Shown: positions 17,170 to 26,401, counted from the first letter of the stretch. The stretch: DNA of 64,000 nucleotides from CAZGAQ01 sp964523405 (GCA_964523405.1 CAZGAQ010000024.1:17552-81551); one strand, 5' to 3'. The notes: generated by a model not told the origin, from the sequence alone. Numbers and translations: made by a program.

Positions 17170-18444
17170 GTGACGACGTTCCCCTTTCAGCATGGATTGC
17201 CGACGGCGGCCGCAGGCGCGGTGGAAGTCGTCCGCGCCCTGGCGGCGGCGGGGCATCAGGCGCTGCTCGCGGGCGGCTGCGTGCGTGATCTGCTCCTGGG
17301 ACGTGAGCCGGAGGATTACGACGTCGCGACGGACGCTGGGCCCGAGCAGATTACGGCGTTGTTTCGCCCGACGCGGCAGGTGGGCGCGCAGTTCGGCGTT
17401 GTACTCGTGAAGCGCCAGCGACGCTGGGTGGAGGTGGCGACGTTTCGCGCGGACGGGCCCTATGTCGATGGGCGCCGCCCGACCAGCGTAACGCGCACGG
17501 ACGCCGCGCATGACGCGCAGCGCCGCGACTTCACGGTCAACGGCATGTTCCTCGATCCGCTGAGCCACGTGGTCATCGACTACGTCGGGGGACACGCCGA
17601 CCTCGCGGCCCGCGTGGTGCGTGCCATCGGTGAGCCGGCGGCCCGCTTTGCTGAAGACCATCTGCGGCTGCTGCGCGCCGTGCGGTTCGCGGCCAAACTG
17701 GGGTTTCCCATCGAACCCGTCACGTTGGCGGCCATTCGCACGCATGCCGCGCAACTCGCGCGCGTGGCGCCGGAGCGCATTCGCGAGGAATTGGCGCGGA
17801 TGCTTGCGCATCCGGCCCGCCGAGATGCCTGGCAGCTGCTGCACACGTGCGGACTGCTGCCGCATCTGTGGCCCGGCGTCGAGTGGTCGGAGGTCCAGGC
17901 CGAGCGAGTTGAGACGCTGCTGGGGCGCTTGCCGCGGGAGGCATCGTTCGGGTTGGCCCTGGGCGTACTGCTGGGGCACCTGCCGACGGCGCAGTTCGCC
18001 GGTGCGGCCCGCAGTCTGACGCTGGCCAACGATGAGCGCGACGTGGCCGCGTGGCTGGTCGCGCACCAAAGCGAACTTGACGATCCGGAAGCGCCGTCGC
18101 TGGCGCAACTGAAGCGTCTGATGGCACACCGGGCGTTTGGTGAGCTGCGGGCGCTGGTTGAGGCCCGCTACCTCGACAGGCCCGCTGCGGCCGCGCGCCG
18201 GGCGCGGCTCGCGGCGCGCGTGGCCGGCGTGCGGCCGGAGGCGGTGCAACCACCGCCGCTGGTAACCGGAGACGACCTTCTGGCGCGGCACATTCCGCCG
18301 GGGCCGGTGTACAAGGCGATTCTGGACGAGCTGTACACGGCGCAGCTCGAGGAGCAACTGGTGACACGCGCGCAGGCGCTGCATGCGCTCGCGGAGATTT
18401 TGGTCCGCACGCGGCTTGAGGGGTCGCGTGGAGACCGGGCATGA
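17170..18444 (+). CDS. cca: CCA tRNA nucleotidyltransferase
   Basis: 424 residues from a GTG start. Class II nucleotidyltransferase head with GGCVRD (35-40), metal-binding DYD (49-51) and RRDFTVNGM, then the RNA-binding helical domain starting at RFAEDHLRLLRAVRFAAKLGF. It adds or repairs the 3'-terminal CCA of tRNAs. Poly(A) polymerase is the main alternative, but the GAQFGVV segment is more like CCA enzymes. The only tRNA in the window lacks an encoded CCA, which fits a need for this enzyme. First gene of an operon: its stop overlaps the next start as ATGA. No strong ribosome site is visible. Confidence 0.93.
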   Translation: MTTFPFQHGLPTAAAGAVEVVRALAAAGHQALLAGGCVRDLLLGREPEDYDVATDAGPEQITALFRPTRQVGAQFGVVLVKRQRRWVEVATFRADGPYVDGRRPTSVTRTDAAHDAQRRDFTVNGMFLDPLSHVVIDYVGGHADLAARVVRAIGEPAARFAEDHLRLLRAVRFAAKLGFPIEPVTLAAIRTHAAQLARVAPERIREELARMLAHPARRDAWQLLHTCGLLPHLWPGVEWSEVQAERVETLLGRLPREASFGLALGVLLGHLPTAQFAGAARSLTLANDERDVAAWLVAHQSELDDPEAPSLAQLKRLMAHRAFGELRALVEARYLDRPAAAARRARLAARVAGVRPEAVQPPPLVTGDDLLARHIPPGPVYKAILDELYTAQLEEQLVTRAQALHALAEILVRTRLEGSRGDRA

Positions 18445-19049
18445 CGTGTCGCTCAGGGAGAATGCAGACGGCTAAGGAACGCACACCGCGCCGGGGGTGG
18501 GCCCACCTCCGCACGCTGGTGGGCCTGGCGGCGCTGCTGCCAAGCTGTGCGGGACCTGGTGGCGGCGCGCCCGGCAAGCGCGGAGATCCGCCACCGGTAC
18601 AGATTCGCTTCCATCTCGCCGCCACGCAGGCGCGGGAGGGCTACGACGAGCGCCGGGATGAGCTCGGCGGACCGCTGTACGTGGTACCACAGCCTTTTCT
18701 GACGGACGAGCGAATCTGGAATGCCGCCGTTTTCGAGGGCCAGCGCCGACACCTCGTCCGGCTGACTTTCGACGCGGCCGGCACGGCGATCCTGGAGCGT
18801 GTCACGCGGGCGAATCGCGGGGCGCGACTGGCCGTATACATTGACGAGGAACTGGCGATGTCGCCGGGGATCGATCAGTCGATCACGGGCGGGCAAGTGT
18901 ACCTCGATGCGGGCTTTTCGCGAGCGCGGGCCGACGAGATCGCCCGGGCCATCGAGGCCCAGCGCGCGGCGCGGGCCCCGGTCCTGGGAGTCCCCGCAGC
19001 ACACGAACCCGGCACTTTCGAGCCCACGCAGCGGGAGCAGCGACCATGA
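18441..19049 (+). CDS. Lipoprotein with a SecD P1-head-like domain
   Basis: 202 residues. Its ATG overlaps the cca stop by ATGA. N-terminal signal with an ALLPSC lipobox (Cys36). The mature part (about 80-172) matches the head of the large periplasmic P1 region of SecD/SecDF: FLTDERIWNAAVF, VRLTFDAAGTAILERVTR, and the diagnostic ARLAVYIDEELAMSPGIDQS then ITGGQVYL with a closing helix. It lacks all SecD membrane helices, so it is not the translocase subunit itself. Role unknown; a free P1-like module could bind exported chains (speculation). Its stop overlaps the next gene by ATGA. Confidence 0.82.
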   Translation: MTCRSGRMQTAKERTPRRGWAHLRTLVGLAALLPSCAGPGGGAPGKRGDPPPVQIRFHLAATQAREGYDERRDELGGPLYVVPQPFLTDERIWNAAVFEGQRRHLVRLTFDAAGTAILERVTRANRGARLAVYIDEELAMSPGIDQSITGGQVYLDAGFSRARADEIARAIEAQRAARAPVLGVPAAHEPGTFEPTQREQRP

Positions 19050-19813
19050 ATACCCCCCTTGCGAGCGCACGTTACGGCGCCCGCCTGGAGCTGGTGCTCG
19101 ACCGGCCGGCGCGCCGCAACGCCCTGTCCAGCCAACTGATCACGGACTTGACCGCGGCACTGCGGGCGGCCGATGAAGACGAAGCGGTTCGTGTCGTCCT
19201 GCTCACGGGTGCCGGAACAGCATTCTGCGCGGGGCTGGACTTACATGAACTGACGGCTCGGGACGGCGCGACGGAGCCGGAGGCAGAGGCTCGTACCCAT
19301 GACCTCGCGCCACTGCTGACTCTCTATGACACGCTGGAAGGACTGACGAAGCCTAGTGTGGCTGCCGTCAATGGTCTCGCGGTAGCCGGGGGCGCGACGC
19401 TGGCCAGCTTGTGCGACGTGGTGCTGTGTGGCGCGTCGGGCGGGTTCGGGTTCCCGGGGATTCGGCGCGGGCTGGTCGCTCCAATCATCATGCCGTACCT
19501 GGTACGGCAGGTGGGCCTGCGGCGGGCTCGATATCTGCTCCTCACCGGCACCCTGCTGAGTCCGGCCGAGGCGGTTGCCTGCGGTCTGGCTGACGAGGTC
19601 GTGGGGGACGCCGAGCTGCTGGAGGCCGCGCGGGCACGGGGCGACGCGCTGGCCGCCCTCGCACCGACGGCGGTGTCGCGGACGAAAGCACTGCTGCGTC
19701 GCTGGCGCCTGACGGGCGGCGGTCCGGCGAGCGAAGAAATGCGGCAGGTGTCGGCCGCCCTGACGCTGGATGAACAGGCCCGCGCGGGGGTACGCCGGTT
19801 TCTGGGCTTGTGA
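19046..19813 (+). CDS. Crotonase-superfamily protein (enoyl-CoA hydratase-like) with atypical active site
   Basis: 255 residues with the crotonase fold. RRNALSS near 24-30, the first oxyanion-hole loop AFCAGLDL (59-66) and the second AVAGGATLASLCD (112-124) are clear. However, the two glutamates used by enoyl-CoA hydratase correspond to T118 (TLASLCD in place of ELA..CD) and G138 (FPGIRRG in place of PE..G). Hydratase activity is therefore doubtful; a hydrolase, isomerase or binding role is possible. Third gene of the cca operon, joined by an ATGA overlap. It is followed at once by the tal promoter, whose -35 overlaps its stop codon. Confidence 0.9.
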   Translation: MNTPLASARYGARLELVLDRPARRNALSSQLITDLTAALRAADEDEAVRVVLLTGAGTAFCAGLDLHELTARDGATEPEAEARTHDLAPLLTLYDTLEGLTKPSVAAVNGLAVAGGATLASLCDVVLCGASGGFGFPGIRRGLVAPIIMPYLVRQVGLRRARYLLLTGTLLSPAEAVACGLADEVVGDAELLEAARARGDALAALAPTAVSRTKALLRRWRLTGGGPASEEMRQVSAALTLDEQARAGVRRFLGL

Positions 19814-19838
19814 CGCCCTGGCCGCCGGCCGTTATAAT
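19808..19838 (+). promoter_or_regulatory. Promoter of the transaldolase gene
   Basis: Perfect -10 TATAAT (19833-19838) with TTGTGA (19808-19813) 19 bases upstream. The spacer is long but the -10 is the best in the window. Confidence 0.6.
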
Positions 19839-19909
19839 CCGCGCCGTTGCGCGCCGTGGCCCCGGCGGGAGCCGGCTGCACGCGCCGGCGATTCGCAGGG
19901 ACTTGGCCC

Positions 19910-21028
19910 ATGATGAACCCGATTCGACAGATCACGGCGTTGGGACAGGCCATCTGGTTGGACTACATCAGCCGTGACCTGTTGCGTTCCGGAGAGTTGA
20001 CCGCACTGGTGGAAGAGGGGATCACGGGGCTGACCTCGAACCCGACGATCTTCCACAAGGCCATCACCGGCAGCCGCGTCTACGACGATGAGATTCGTGC
20101 GCTGGTACATGACGGCAAGCGCGTCGACGAAGTCTACGAGGGCCTGGTTTTGGCGGACATCGCCGAGGCGGCGGACTGCCTGCGGCCGGTGTACAACGAG
20201 ACACACGGGCGGGATGGGTTTGTCAGCATCGAGGTAAACCCACACCTCGCGCAGGATACCCAGGGTACGATCGCAGAGGCGCGACGGCTATACAGCACAC
20301 TGAACCGACCGAACGTGATGATCAAGGTGCCGGCGACCGAGGCGGGGCTGCCCGCCATCACGAAGCTCATCGGCCAGGGGATCAATGTCAACGTGACCCT
20401 GATCTTCGCACTCGACATGTACGACCGCGTGATCGAGGCGTACCTGCAGGGGCTGGAGGAGTTCCGGCAGAGTGGACGGCCATTGGGGCTGGTGTCGTCG
20501 GTGGCGTCGTTCTTCGTGAGCCGCGTGGACACGCTGACGGATCGCGTGTTGGAGCACCGCATTCGGCACGGGGAGGCGCACCTGGAACCGCTGTACGGCC
20601 TGGCAGCGGTGGCAAACGCGAAGCTGGCCTATGCCCGTTACCGGGCGGTCTTTGAGGGGCGGCGCTTCATGGAGTTGCGGGCGGCGGGTGCGCGGCCGCA
20701 GCGGCCGCTGTGGGCCAGCACGAGTACGAAGAATCCGAATTACTCGCCGACGAAGTACGTGGACCCGCTGATCGGGATCAACACGGTCAACACGGTCCCG
20801 CCGCAGACCCTGGAGGCAATCCGCTCACAGGCGGTGGCGGGGCAGACGATTGATGATGGCCTCAAGCAGGCGCAGGAGGTGATGCGCGAGCTGGCCAACA
20901 TCAAGGTGGACATGAAGTGGGTGACGGACGCGCTGCTGGAAGAGGGCTTGCAGGCGTTCGTGGACTCGTTCGACAAGTTGATGGCGGACCTGGAGATCAA
21001 GCGGGGCAATCTGCAGGTGCCACCGTAG
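19910..21028 (+). CDS. tal: Transaldolase
   Basis: 372 residues. Transfers a dihydroxyacetone unit between sugar phosphates in the non-oxidative pentose phosphate pathway. The Schiff-base lysine is K139 in NVMIKVPAT. Other marks are GLTSNPTIF (40-48), INVNVTLIF and SSVASFFVSRVDT. The length places it with the longer transaldolases of actinobacterial/cyanobacterial type rather than the roughly 320-residue TalB form. ATG at 19910 is used; a second ATG follows directly. It has its own promoter. Confidence 0.96.
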   Translation: MMNPIRQITALGQAIWLDYISRDLLRSGELTALVEEGITGLTSNPTIFHKAITGSRVYDDEIRALVHDGKRVDEVYEGLVLADIAEAADCLRPVYNETHGRDGFVSIEVNPHLAQDTQGTIAEARRLYSTLNRPNVMIKVPATEAGLPAITKLIGQGINVNVTLIFALDMYDRVIEAYLQGLEEFRQSGRPLGLVSSVASFFVSRVDTLTDRVLEHRIRHGEAHLEPLYGLAAVANAKLAYARYRAVFEGRRFMELRAAGARPQRPLWASTSTKNPNYSPTKYVDPLIGINTVNTVPPQTLEAIRSQAVAGQTIDDGLKQAQEVMRELANIKVDMKWVTDALLEEGLQAFVDSFDKLMADLEIKRGNLQVPP

Positions 21029-21101
21029 GACCCGGGTGCCGGGCATGTCGGCGGCGCGGGGGGCGGCGGCGACCGGCCGATTCGGGGGGTCAGGAGAGAC
21101 C

Positions 21102-21932
21102 ATGTTCCAGAACTGGATACGTTGCGGTCTGATCGGCGGCTGCCTGCTGGGATGCGCGTACGGGTGCATGGAACCACGGTCGCAGCTGACCCCCTATCAG
21201 CCGGCCACGCAACCGGCGGCGGGCCCAGCCACGACCGTCCCACAGGTCACGCTGCTGGCGGCACAGGATCGCAACGGAGAGCGAGTGATTCAGCTCGTGG
21301 AGGCCACGCACACGCTTTCCGCGCGCAGTGTGTCGCTAGCCGACCTGCTCAACCTGGCGTACCGCACCCCGGAGCGCGCCGGGGAGATTGTGCCGCGACT
21401 GTCCGCACTGCGCGTCGACGCGCCCGAGCCGCTGCCCTCAGGCCTGTATGACGTTCGAATCTGCCAGCCGGGGGCCAAGTGGCCGCAACTACGGGCGACG
21501 CTGCAGCGTGCGATACGCGACACTTTCGGGCTGACAGCGCGGCCGGAGACCCGGACGGGCACGGCGCTCGTGCTGACGGCGCCGCAGAAGCGCGTCAAGC
21601 CGTTCCAGCCGGCGGACGAGACGGCGCGGGCGAAGGTTCCGGCGGGCGAGCGCAATGCGGTGCACACGCTGCTCAGCGGAGACGACCTCGCGCTGCTGGC
21701 CGATCAGCTGGAAGACTGGCTGCGGCAGCCAGTCGTGGACGAGACCGGCGTGCGGAGCGGCTACGCGCTACGGGTCTATCAGCACGGGACTTCGGACCTG
21801 CTGAGCAAGCCGGACGTGGACACCATCCGCTTATCCCTGCAGCATCAGCTCGCGCTGGAGCTGGGCGCGGCGCGGCGCCCGGTGCAGTACCTCGTGGTGG
21901 AGCGCGTCGGGACGGGTCGCACGCCGCGGTAG
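21102..21932 (+). CDS. DUF3738 / TIGR03435-like lipoprotein
   Basis: 276 residues. A CAGGAGAG site precedes the ATG. N-terminus MFQNWIRCGLIGGCLLGCAYGC is a lipoprotein-type signal with more than one candidate cysteine. The body resembles the 'soil-associated' TIGR03435 family: LADLLNLAYRTPE, a GLYDVRI strand, LRATLQRAIRDTFGLTARPET then TALVLTAP, and the closing VVDETGVRSGYALRVY. The family is common in Acidobacteria and has no known function. It is convergent with the sigma-54 regulator, with a perfect hairpin between them. Confidence 0.75.
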   Translation: MFQNWIRCGLIGGCLLGCAYGCMEPRSQLTPYQPATQPAAGPATTVPQVTLLAAQDRNGERVIQLVEATHTLSARSVSLADLLNLAYRTPERAGEIVPRLSALRVDAPEPLPSGLYDVRICQPGAKWPQLRATLQRAIRDTFGLTARPETRTGTALVLTAPQKRVKPFQPADETARAKVPAGERNAVHTLLSGDDLALLADQLEDWLRQPVVDETGVRSGYALRVYQHGTSDLLSKPDVDTIRLSLQHQLALELGAARRPVQYLVVERVGTGRTPR

Positions 21933-21938
21933 ACCGGC

Positions 21939-21967
21939 GCGGCGCTGGCAACTCAGGCCAGCGCCGC
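21939..21967. terminator. Convergent-gene hairpin, possible bidirectional terminator
   Basis: Perfect 11-bp stem GCGGCGCTGGC (21939-21949) / GCCAGCGCCGC (21957-21967) with a 7-base loop. It overlaps the last codons of the minus-strand regulator gene. No clear U-run on either side. Confidence 0.5.
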
Positions 21968-23338
21968 GGGAATGTCGTACTTGGCCATTTTGTCGCGCAG
22001 CGTCGTGCGCGGAATTCCCAGTTTCTGGGCGGCCCGCGCCTGGTTGTTGGCACACTGCCGCAGCGCCATGAGGATCATGCGCCGCTCGATGTCGGCCACC
22101 GTCTCCGTCAGGCCCAATCGTTGACCTTCGACGTCGGCGGTGGTCAGAGCCAGCGCGGCTGACCCGGTGGTGGGCGTGGTTGCAGGCGGCGTAGTCCCCA
22201 GCGGCAGGATGTGCTCGGGGCGGATTTCGTCCCCGCTGCAGAAGGCCAGCGCCCGCTCCAGCACGTGCTCCAGCTCCCGAACGTTGCCAGGCCAGCCGTG
22301 CCGCAACAATTCGTCGAGCGCATGCGGCGCGATCTGCACGACTTTGTCGCCGACGAGCGCGGCGTGCTTCTGGACGAAGTGCCGCACCAGGACGGGGATA
22401 TCGTCGGGCCGCTCGCGCAGCGGCGGGATGGTCAGGTTGATCACGTTGAGGCGGTAGTACAGGTCTTCGCGGAATTTGCCGGCCTTGACGAGCTGCAGCA
22501 GATCGCACTTGGTCGCACAGATCAGGCGGACGTCGACGCGCACCGGCTGTTCACCGCCGACGCGCTCGAACTCCTGTTGCTCGACAACACGCAGCAGCTT
22601 GACCTGCAGGTCCGTGGGAATGTCGTCCACCTCGTCCAGCAGCATCGTGCCGCCGTCGGCCAGTTCAAAGCGCCCGGCCTTCTGGCGGATGGCCCCTGTA
22701 AACGCCCCCTTCTCGTGGCCGAACAACTCGCTCTCGAGCACCGAGGGCTGCAGGGCCGCACAGCTGAAGCGGACGAAGGAGCGGGCAGCGCGCGGGCTGT
22801 GCTCGTGAATTGCCTCGGCGAACAGCTCCTTGCCGGTGCCGCTCTCGCCGCACAGGAGGATCGTGCGGTCGCTGGCGGCCACGCCACGGAGCTGCTGGAA
22901 CAGCCGCTTCATGCCACGGCTGCGGGCCACGAGGCGTCCGAAGGTCTCAATCCGATCGTCGCCATTGGTCGCAGTGTGGCTGGCGAAGAGGCGGTCGAGT
23001 TTGAGCAGCAGGTCCTGGGTGGTGAACGGTTTGGTGATATAGTCGTACGCCCCGCGCTTGATCGCCAGCACCGCGGTATCGACGGTGGCGTAGGCGGTCA
23101 TCAGAATGACCTCGACCTGGGGGTGCAGGCGTTTGACGTAGGTGAGCAGTTCCAGGCCGCTCATGCCCGGCATGCGCACGTCCGTGACCACGACGTCAAT
23201 CGGGCGGCTGTCGAAAATGCGCCGCGCCGTTTCGGCGTCGGCGGCCTCAAAGACCTCGTAGCCGTGCTCGCTGAGCTCGATTTGCAGCGTAATGCGCTTG
23301 AGGGGCTCGTCATCTACCACGAGGATGCGCGGACGCAT
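21953..23338 (-). CDS. Sigma-54-dependent response regulator, NtrC family
   Basis: 461 residues. Receiver domain 1-120 with the phospho-acceptor D53 (VVTDVRMPG) and K103. AAA+ domain with Walker A GESGTGKE (164-171), sigma-54 contact loop GAFTGA (211-216) and Walker B GGTMLLDEVDD. A Fis-type helix-turn-helix lies at the C-terminus (CANNQARAAQKLGIPRTTLR). On phosphorylation it should assemble and open sigma-54 promoters. GGAGGAAGGAG lies just upstream of ATG 23338. No histidine kinase is adjacent, so it is an orphan regulator. Confidence 0.95.
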   Translation of the reverse strand: MRPRILVVDDEPLKRITLQIELSEHGYEVFEAADAETARRIFDSRPIDVVVTDVRMPGMSGLELLTYVKRLHPQVEVILMTAYATVDTAVLAIKRGAYDYITKPFTTQDLLLKLDRLFASHTATNGDDRIETFGRLVARSRGMKRLFQQLRGVAASDRTILLCGESGTGKELFAEAIHEHSPRAARSFVRFSCAALQPSVLESELFGHEKGAFTGAIRQKAGRFELADGGTMLLDEVDDIPTDLQVKLLRVVEQQEFERVGGEQPVRVDVRLICATKCDLLQLVKAGKFREDLYYRLNVINLTIPPLRERPDDIPVLVRHFVQKHAALVGDKVVQIAPHALDELLRHGWPGNVRELEHVLERALAFCSGDEIRPEHILPLGTTPPATTPTTGSAALALTTADVEGQRLGLTETVADIERRMILMALRQCANNQARAAQKLGIPRTTLRDKMAKYDIPAALA

Positions 23339-23511
23339 ACGGACTCCTTCCTCCATGACGGGGTGCCGCGTGCCAAACTGCCCGCACGACGCCGCTACTA
23401 GAACGCAAATCGGCGGACGGATCAACGGCTGCGGGCGCGGATTGCGCCGATTTGCGCGGCTAGAATGAGAATGGGCGTGCCGACCACGCCGGTTGTCAAG
23501 CAGGGCGCTGT

Positions 23512-24345
23512 ATGGGTTGGCAGGACCGCGAGTACGGAAACGGGCCGTACGCCGACGCGGACGCAGGCGTCTGGTCGCGCGTGCGGCGCCCCACGGGAGT
23601 CACGCTCGGACTGATGATCGGGCATGTCGCCGCGCTGCTGTTGGCGACCCTGCTGCGTCGGGACCTGGCGGGCGCGGCGGAATCCCTGACCTGGATCGTT
23701 ACCAGCCCCCTGGGCATCCTGCTCCACCCCTACCTGACCAGCAAGTTGCTGACCGGGGTGTTCGTCGTGCTGGCACTATGGTCACTCGGCGGCCGCCTCG
23801 AGGCCAGAATCGGCCACGGGCGCTTACTGACCGTGTACCTGCTGGGGAATCTGCTGGCGGGCAGCGTGTACTGGGCCCTGGTGCATGCGGCGCCGCCGCT
23901 GGCGGCCGCACCTCTCGAATATCCCGTAGGCGCGCTGGCGGCGTTCTGCCTCCTGGCCTGGCGCGTGCTGCGACACGATGCCGTCGCGGTCTTCGGTCGA
24001 ACGACGTCGACGGCGATGGTGTACGCGATCTCGGCAGCCATCGTGATCACGCTGCAGTTGCTGACGGAGCGCCAAGGTGCGGTCGCGTGGGTGCTGGCGG
24101 CCGGCGGCGGCACCGCAGCGGTGGGTCTCGTGCAGGGGCTGGCGCACGTGATCGGTGCCGCCCGGCAACGACGGCCCCGCGTGCACCCGTCGATTCCCCG
24201 GGCGCCGCGCCCGGCTCCGACCGCAGAGCCGGAACTCGACGACTTGCTGGCGAAGATCAGCCGGGGCGGCTTGGACTCGCTTACCCCCGCGGAGCACGAA
24301 CGTCTGGAAGCGGCGCGCCGCCGGTTGCTTCGGCGGGAGCACTAA
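23512..24345 (+). CDS. Rhomboid-family membrane protein, probably catalytically inactive
   Basis: 277 residues, about six transmembrane segments and a soluble C-terminus. The order of helices and the LGGRLEARIGHGRLL loop are rhomboid-like. The catalytic GxSG is replaced by EYPVGALAAF, which has no serine, and the TM2 His/Asn pair is absent. An AHVIG remnant of the catalytic-His helix remains. The C-terminal tail (DDLLAKISRGGLDSLTPAEHERLEAARRRL) is split here for reading: DDLLAKISRGG and SLTPAEHERLEAARRRL. It matches the DUF6576-like tail of planctomycete rhomboids. Likely a pseudoprotease acting as a binding or chaperone protein. Confidence 0.8.
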   Translation: MGWQDREYGNGPYADADAGVWSRVRRPTGVTLGLMIGHVAALLLATLLRRDLAGAAESLTWIVTSPLGILLHPYLTSKLLTGVFVVLALWSLGGRLEARIGHGRLLTVYLLGNLLAGSVYWALVHAAPPLAAAPLEYPVGALAAFCLLAWRVLRHDAVAVFGRTTSTAMVYAISAAIVITLQLLTERQGAVAWVLAAGGGTAAVGLVQGLAHVIGAARQRRPRVHPSIPRAPRPAPTAEPELDDLLAKISRGGLDSLTPAEHERLEAARRRLLRREH

Positions 24346-24441
24346 CGCCGCACGGCGGCCGGCCCGGTCACCGACCGCCGCAAGGTGGTTCAGCGGGCAG
24401 GCGCGGAGGTCTTTAGCCCTCGGGCTCGGCGCGGTCGACCC

Positions 24442-26244
24442 TCAGCGCCAGTAGTAATGCCACGAGTAGTCGAGTTCGACGTTCTGGCCCGCGTCGAGTT
24501 GGGCCTTCCAGACAATGCGCCCGATGCCATTGAAGCGGTACCACCAGTACGGCCAGTTGTAGGCGTACCACCAATTGGGATAGGCATAACCGTCGGGCCG
24601 GACGCGCTGATCCTCAAACGCATTTGCCTTTTCGAGCGTCCCCTCGTGGCTGGCCGTGTCGACGACGCCGAGGACGTGGCGGGTCACCTCAACGCAAACG
24701 CGCTGGGCGCGGTGGTTGTGCAGGTTGATCTTGCCCGTCAGGTCGATCTTGCCATAGGACTCGTTGTCCCACTTCTCGACGTTGGGCGTGCGCCGCACTT
24801 CCAACTCCGATTTGGCGGCGGTGACATCGACGGCCGTTGTCAGGTCGAGGTCGCTGCGTCCGCCGCGCGGGGTGTAAGTCATGAGGCTCTGGGCCAACAA
24901 CTGGCCGTCGCGGAGGATGACGGCGGGGGCCGTCGTCAGCGGAGAGGCGCTCGTATTTTGCATGCGGATGCGGTGCATGACCTTGGGCGCGCTGCTCAGG
25001 CGCGCGAGCTGCAGGGCCCGGTCGTTGTTGCAGTTACGCTCGATCTCGGGCGGCGGTGCGAACGGAATGTCCAGGGCATATACGTCTTCGTAGGGCAGCG
25101 TGAACTCCGTGACCGGGACGACCATGCGTTCGCCTTTGCGCAAGGCGACGTGCTCGAGCGTGAAGATGAACAGGTCTTCGTGGCGGCCGGTGAGACCGGC
25201 GTCGCTCTCGTCGACGGGAGCCCGGTCACCGCCGGGCGGGTCATTGTCCAGCTGCGCCTGCTGGGACATGATGGCGTTGCTCAGCGCCCACTGCATGTTC
25301 CGCCCCTGTTGGGTCTGAAAGCTCTGTGCGAGCTGCGCGACGGCCTCCTGCAGGGCGATCGGATCGACCGTGTCCCGAAAGTAGAACGAGGGGACCCCGA
25401 CCACCAGATGTACGGTCGTGTCGTCGAGGTCGGCGAGTTCGTTGACGAGCGTGGCCTGCAGCTTGATGCGCGCCTGCCCCGCCCCATCGATGTCGACGCG
25501 GTATTCGGGAATCCAGCGCACGCCCCTTTGCAGGTAGAGCATGCCGACGTGGGCCGTCGCTCCCGACGTCGGTGTGTCCCAGGTGAGCTTGAGCGTCATC
25601 AGGCGGCGCGATTCCTCCACCGGCATCTGCGGCTGGACGTCGCCGCGGAAGGTGACCTCACGAATTCGGTCCAGGGGCAGCGCTTTGGTCCCTTCCGGCA
25701 CCCGCAGCAGCACGATGGAGCCTGGTCGACCGGCCGTTGGGGCCGCCGGGGGGTTGCCCGCCACCCGCGGTATCGACGGATCTGGGGCGGCGCGCTCGTT
25801 CGGCTCGCCCTTCGGCAGGCCGATGACGGTGGCCGCGTAGGATTTGCCGTCCACCTCGGTCAGGAAGATCTCGGCACCGGGGTTGGCTTCGAGCAGTTCG
25901 TGGACATTCAGGGCCGTGCGGCTCGTGCGCACTTTACGCTGACCGGCGACAACGGCGGTCAGCTTGGCGTGCGCGTCGGCCGAATACGGCCAGAAAGTCC
26001 CGAGTACGGGCGTGGGAAGCGTATCGAGGACGACGTCCCCGGCGGCGTCAGTGGGCAGGGTGCTCTCATGCAACACGAAGGCGTGGCCGTCTTTGAACAC
26101 GGTCAATTCTTTCACGGGCATGCAGGTCAGCACGCTGGCTTCGACGGGCGCGGGCTGCGGCGGCCGGGGCAGCCCCCCCTTCTGCCCCATGGCCACAGTG
26201 GTGCAGACAAAGACGGCGATCAGCGCGGCGAGGCGGCGGTACAT
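24442..26244 (-). CDS. Secreted DUF4139-like protein
   Basis: 600 residues with a cleavable signal (MYRRLAALIAVFVCTTVAMG). GGGAG lies 7 bases before ATG 26244. The body is a DUF4139-type beta-sandwich architecture: an N-terminal VKELTVFKDGHAFVL segment, a central RGVRWIPEYRVDIDG region typical of the family, ATLVNELADLDDTTVHLVVG, and an aromatic C-terminus rich in W and Y (YPNWWYAYNWPYWWYRF). Family members include eukaryotic and bacterial mucoidy-inhibitor-like proteins without known enzymology. It is isolated between convergent neighbours and probably monocistronic. Confidence 0.75.
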   Translation of the reverse strand: MYRRLAALIAVFVCTTVAMGQKGGLPRPPQPAPVEASVLTCMPVKELTVFKDGHAFVLHESTLPTDAAGDVVLDTLPTPVLGTFWPYSADAHAKLTAVVAGQRKVRTSRTALNVHELLEANPGAEIFLTEVDGKSYAATVIGLPKGEPNERAAPDPSIPRVAGNPPAAPTAGRPGSIVLLRVPEGTKALPLDRIREVTFRGDVQPQMPVEESRRLMTLKLTWDTPTSGATAHVGMLYLQRGVRWIPEYRVDIDGAGQARIKLQATLVNELADLDDTTVHLVVGVPSFYFRDTVDPIALQEAVAQLAQSFQTQQGRNMQWALSNAIMSQQAQLDNDPPGGDRAPVDESDAGLTGRHEDLFIFTLEHVALRKGERMVVPVTEFTLPYEDVYALDIPFAPPPEIERNCNNDRALQLARLSSAPKVMHRIRMQNTSASPLTTAPAVILRDGQLLAQSLMTYTPRGGRSDLDLTTAVDVTAAKSELEVRRTPNVEKWDNESYGKIDLTGKINLHNHRAQRVCVEVTRHVLGVVDTASHEGTLEKANAFEDQRVRPDGYAYPNWWYAYNWPYWWYRFNGIGRIVWKAQLDAGQNVELDYSWHYYWR

Positions 26245-26401
26245 GGCGGCTCCCTGGGCGGTGGCGACCGACCGAGCCGGAGCCAATCCGGCCGGGCGGC
26301 GCACGGTTCAGGTTGGACACTGCGAAGAGTGTGCCACCGGTTCCGGGGGCGGGCGCAAAGGCTGTGTAACATCCGCGCGGGGCGAGGCTCGCCGCACTCA
26401 A

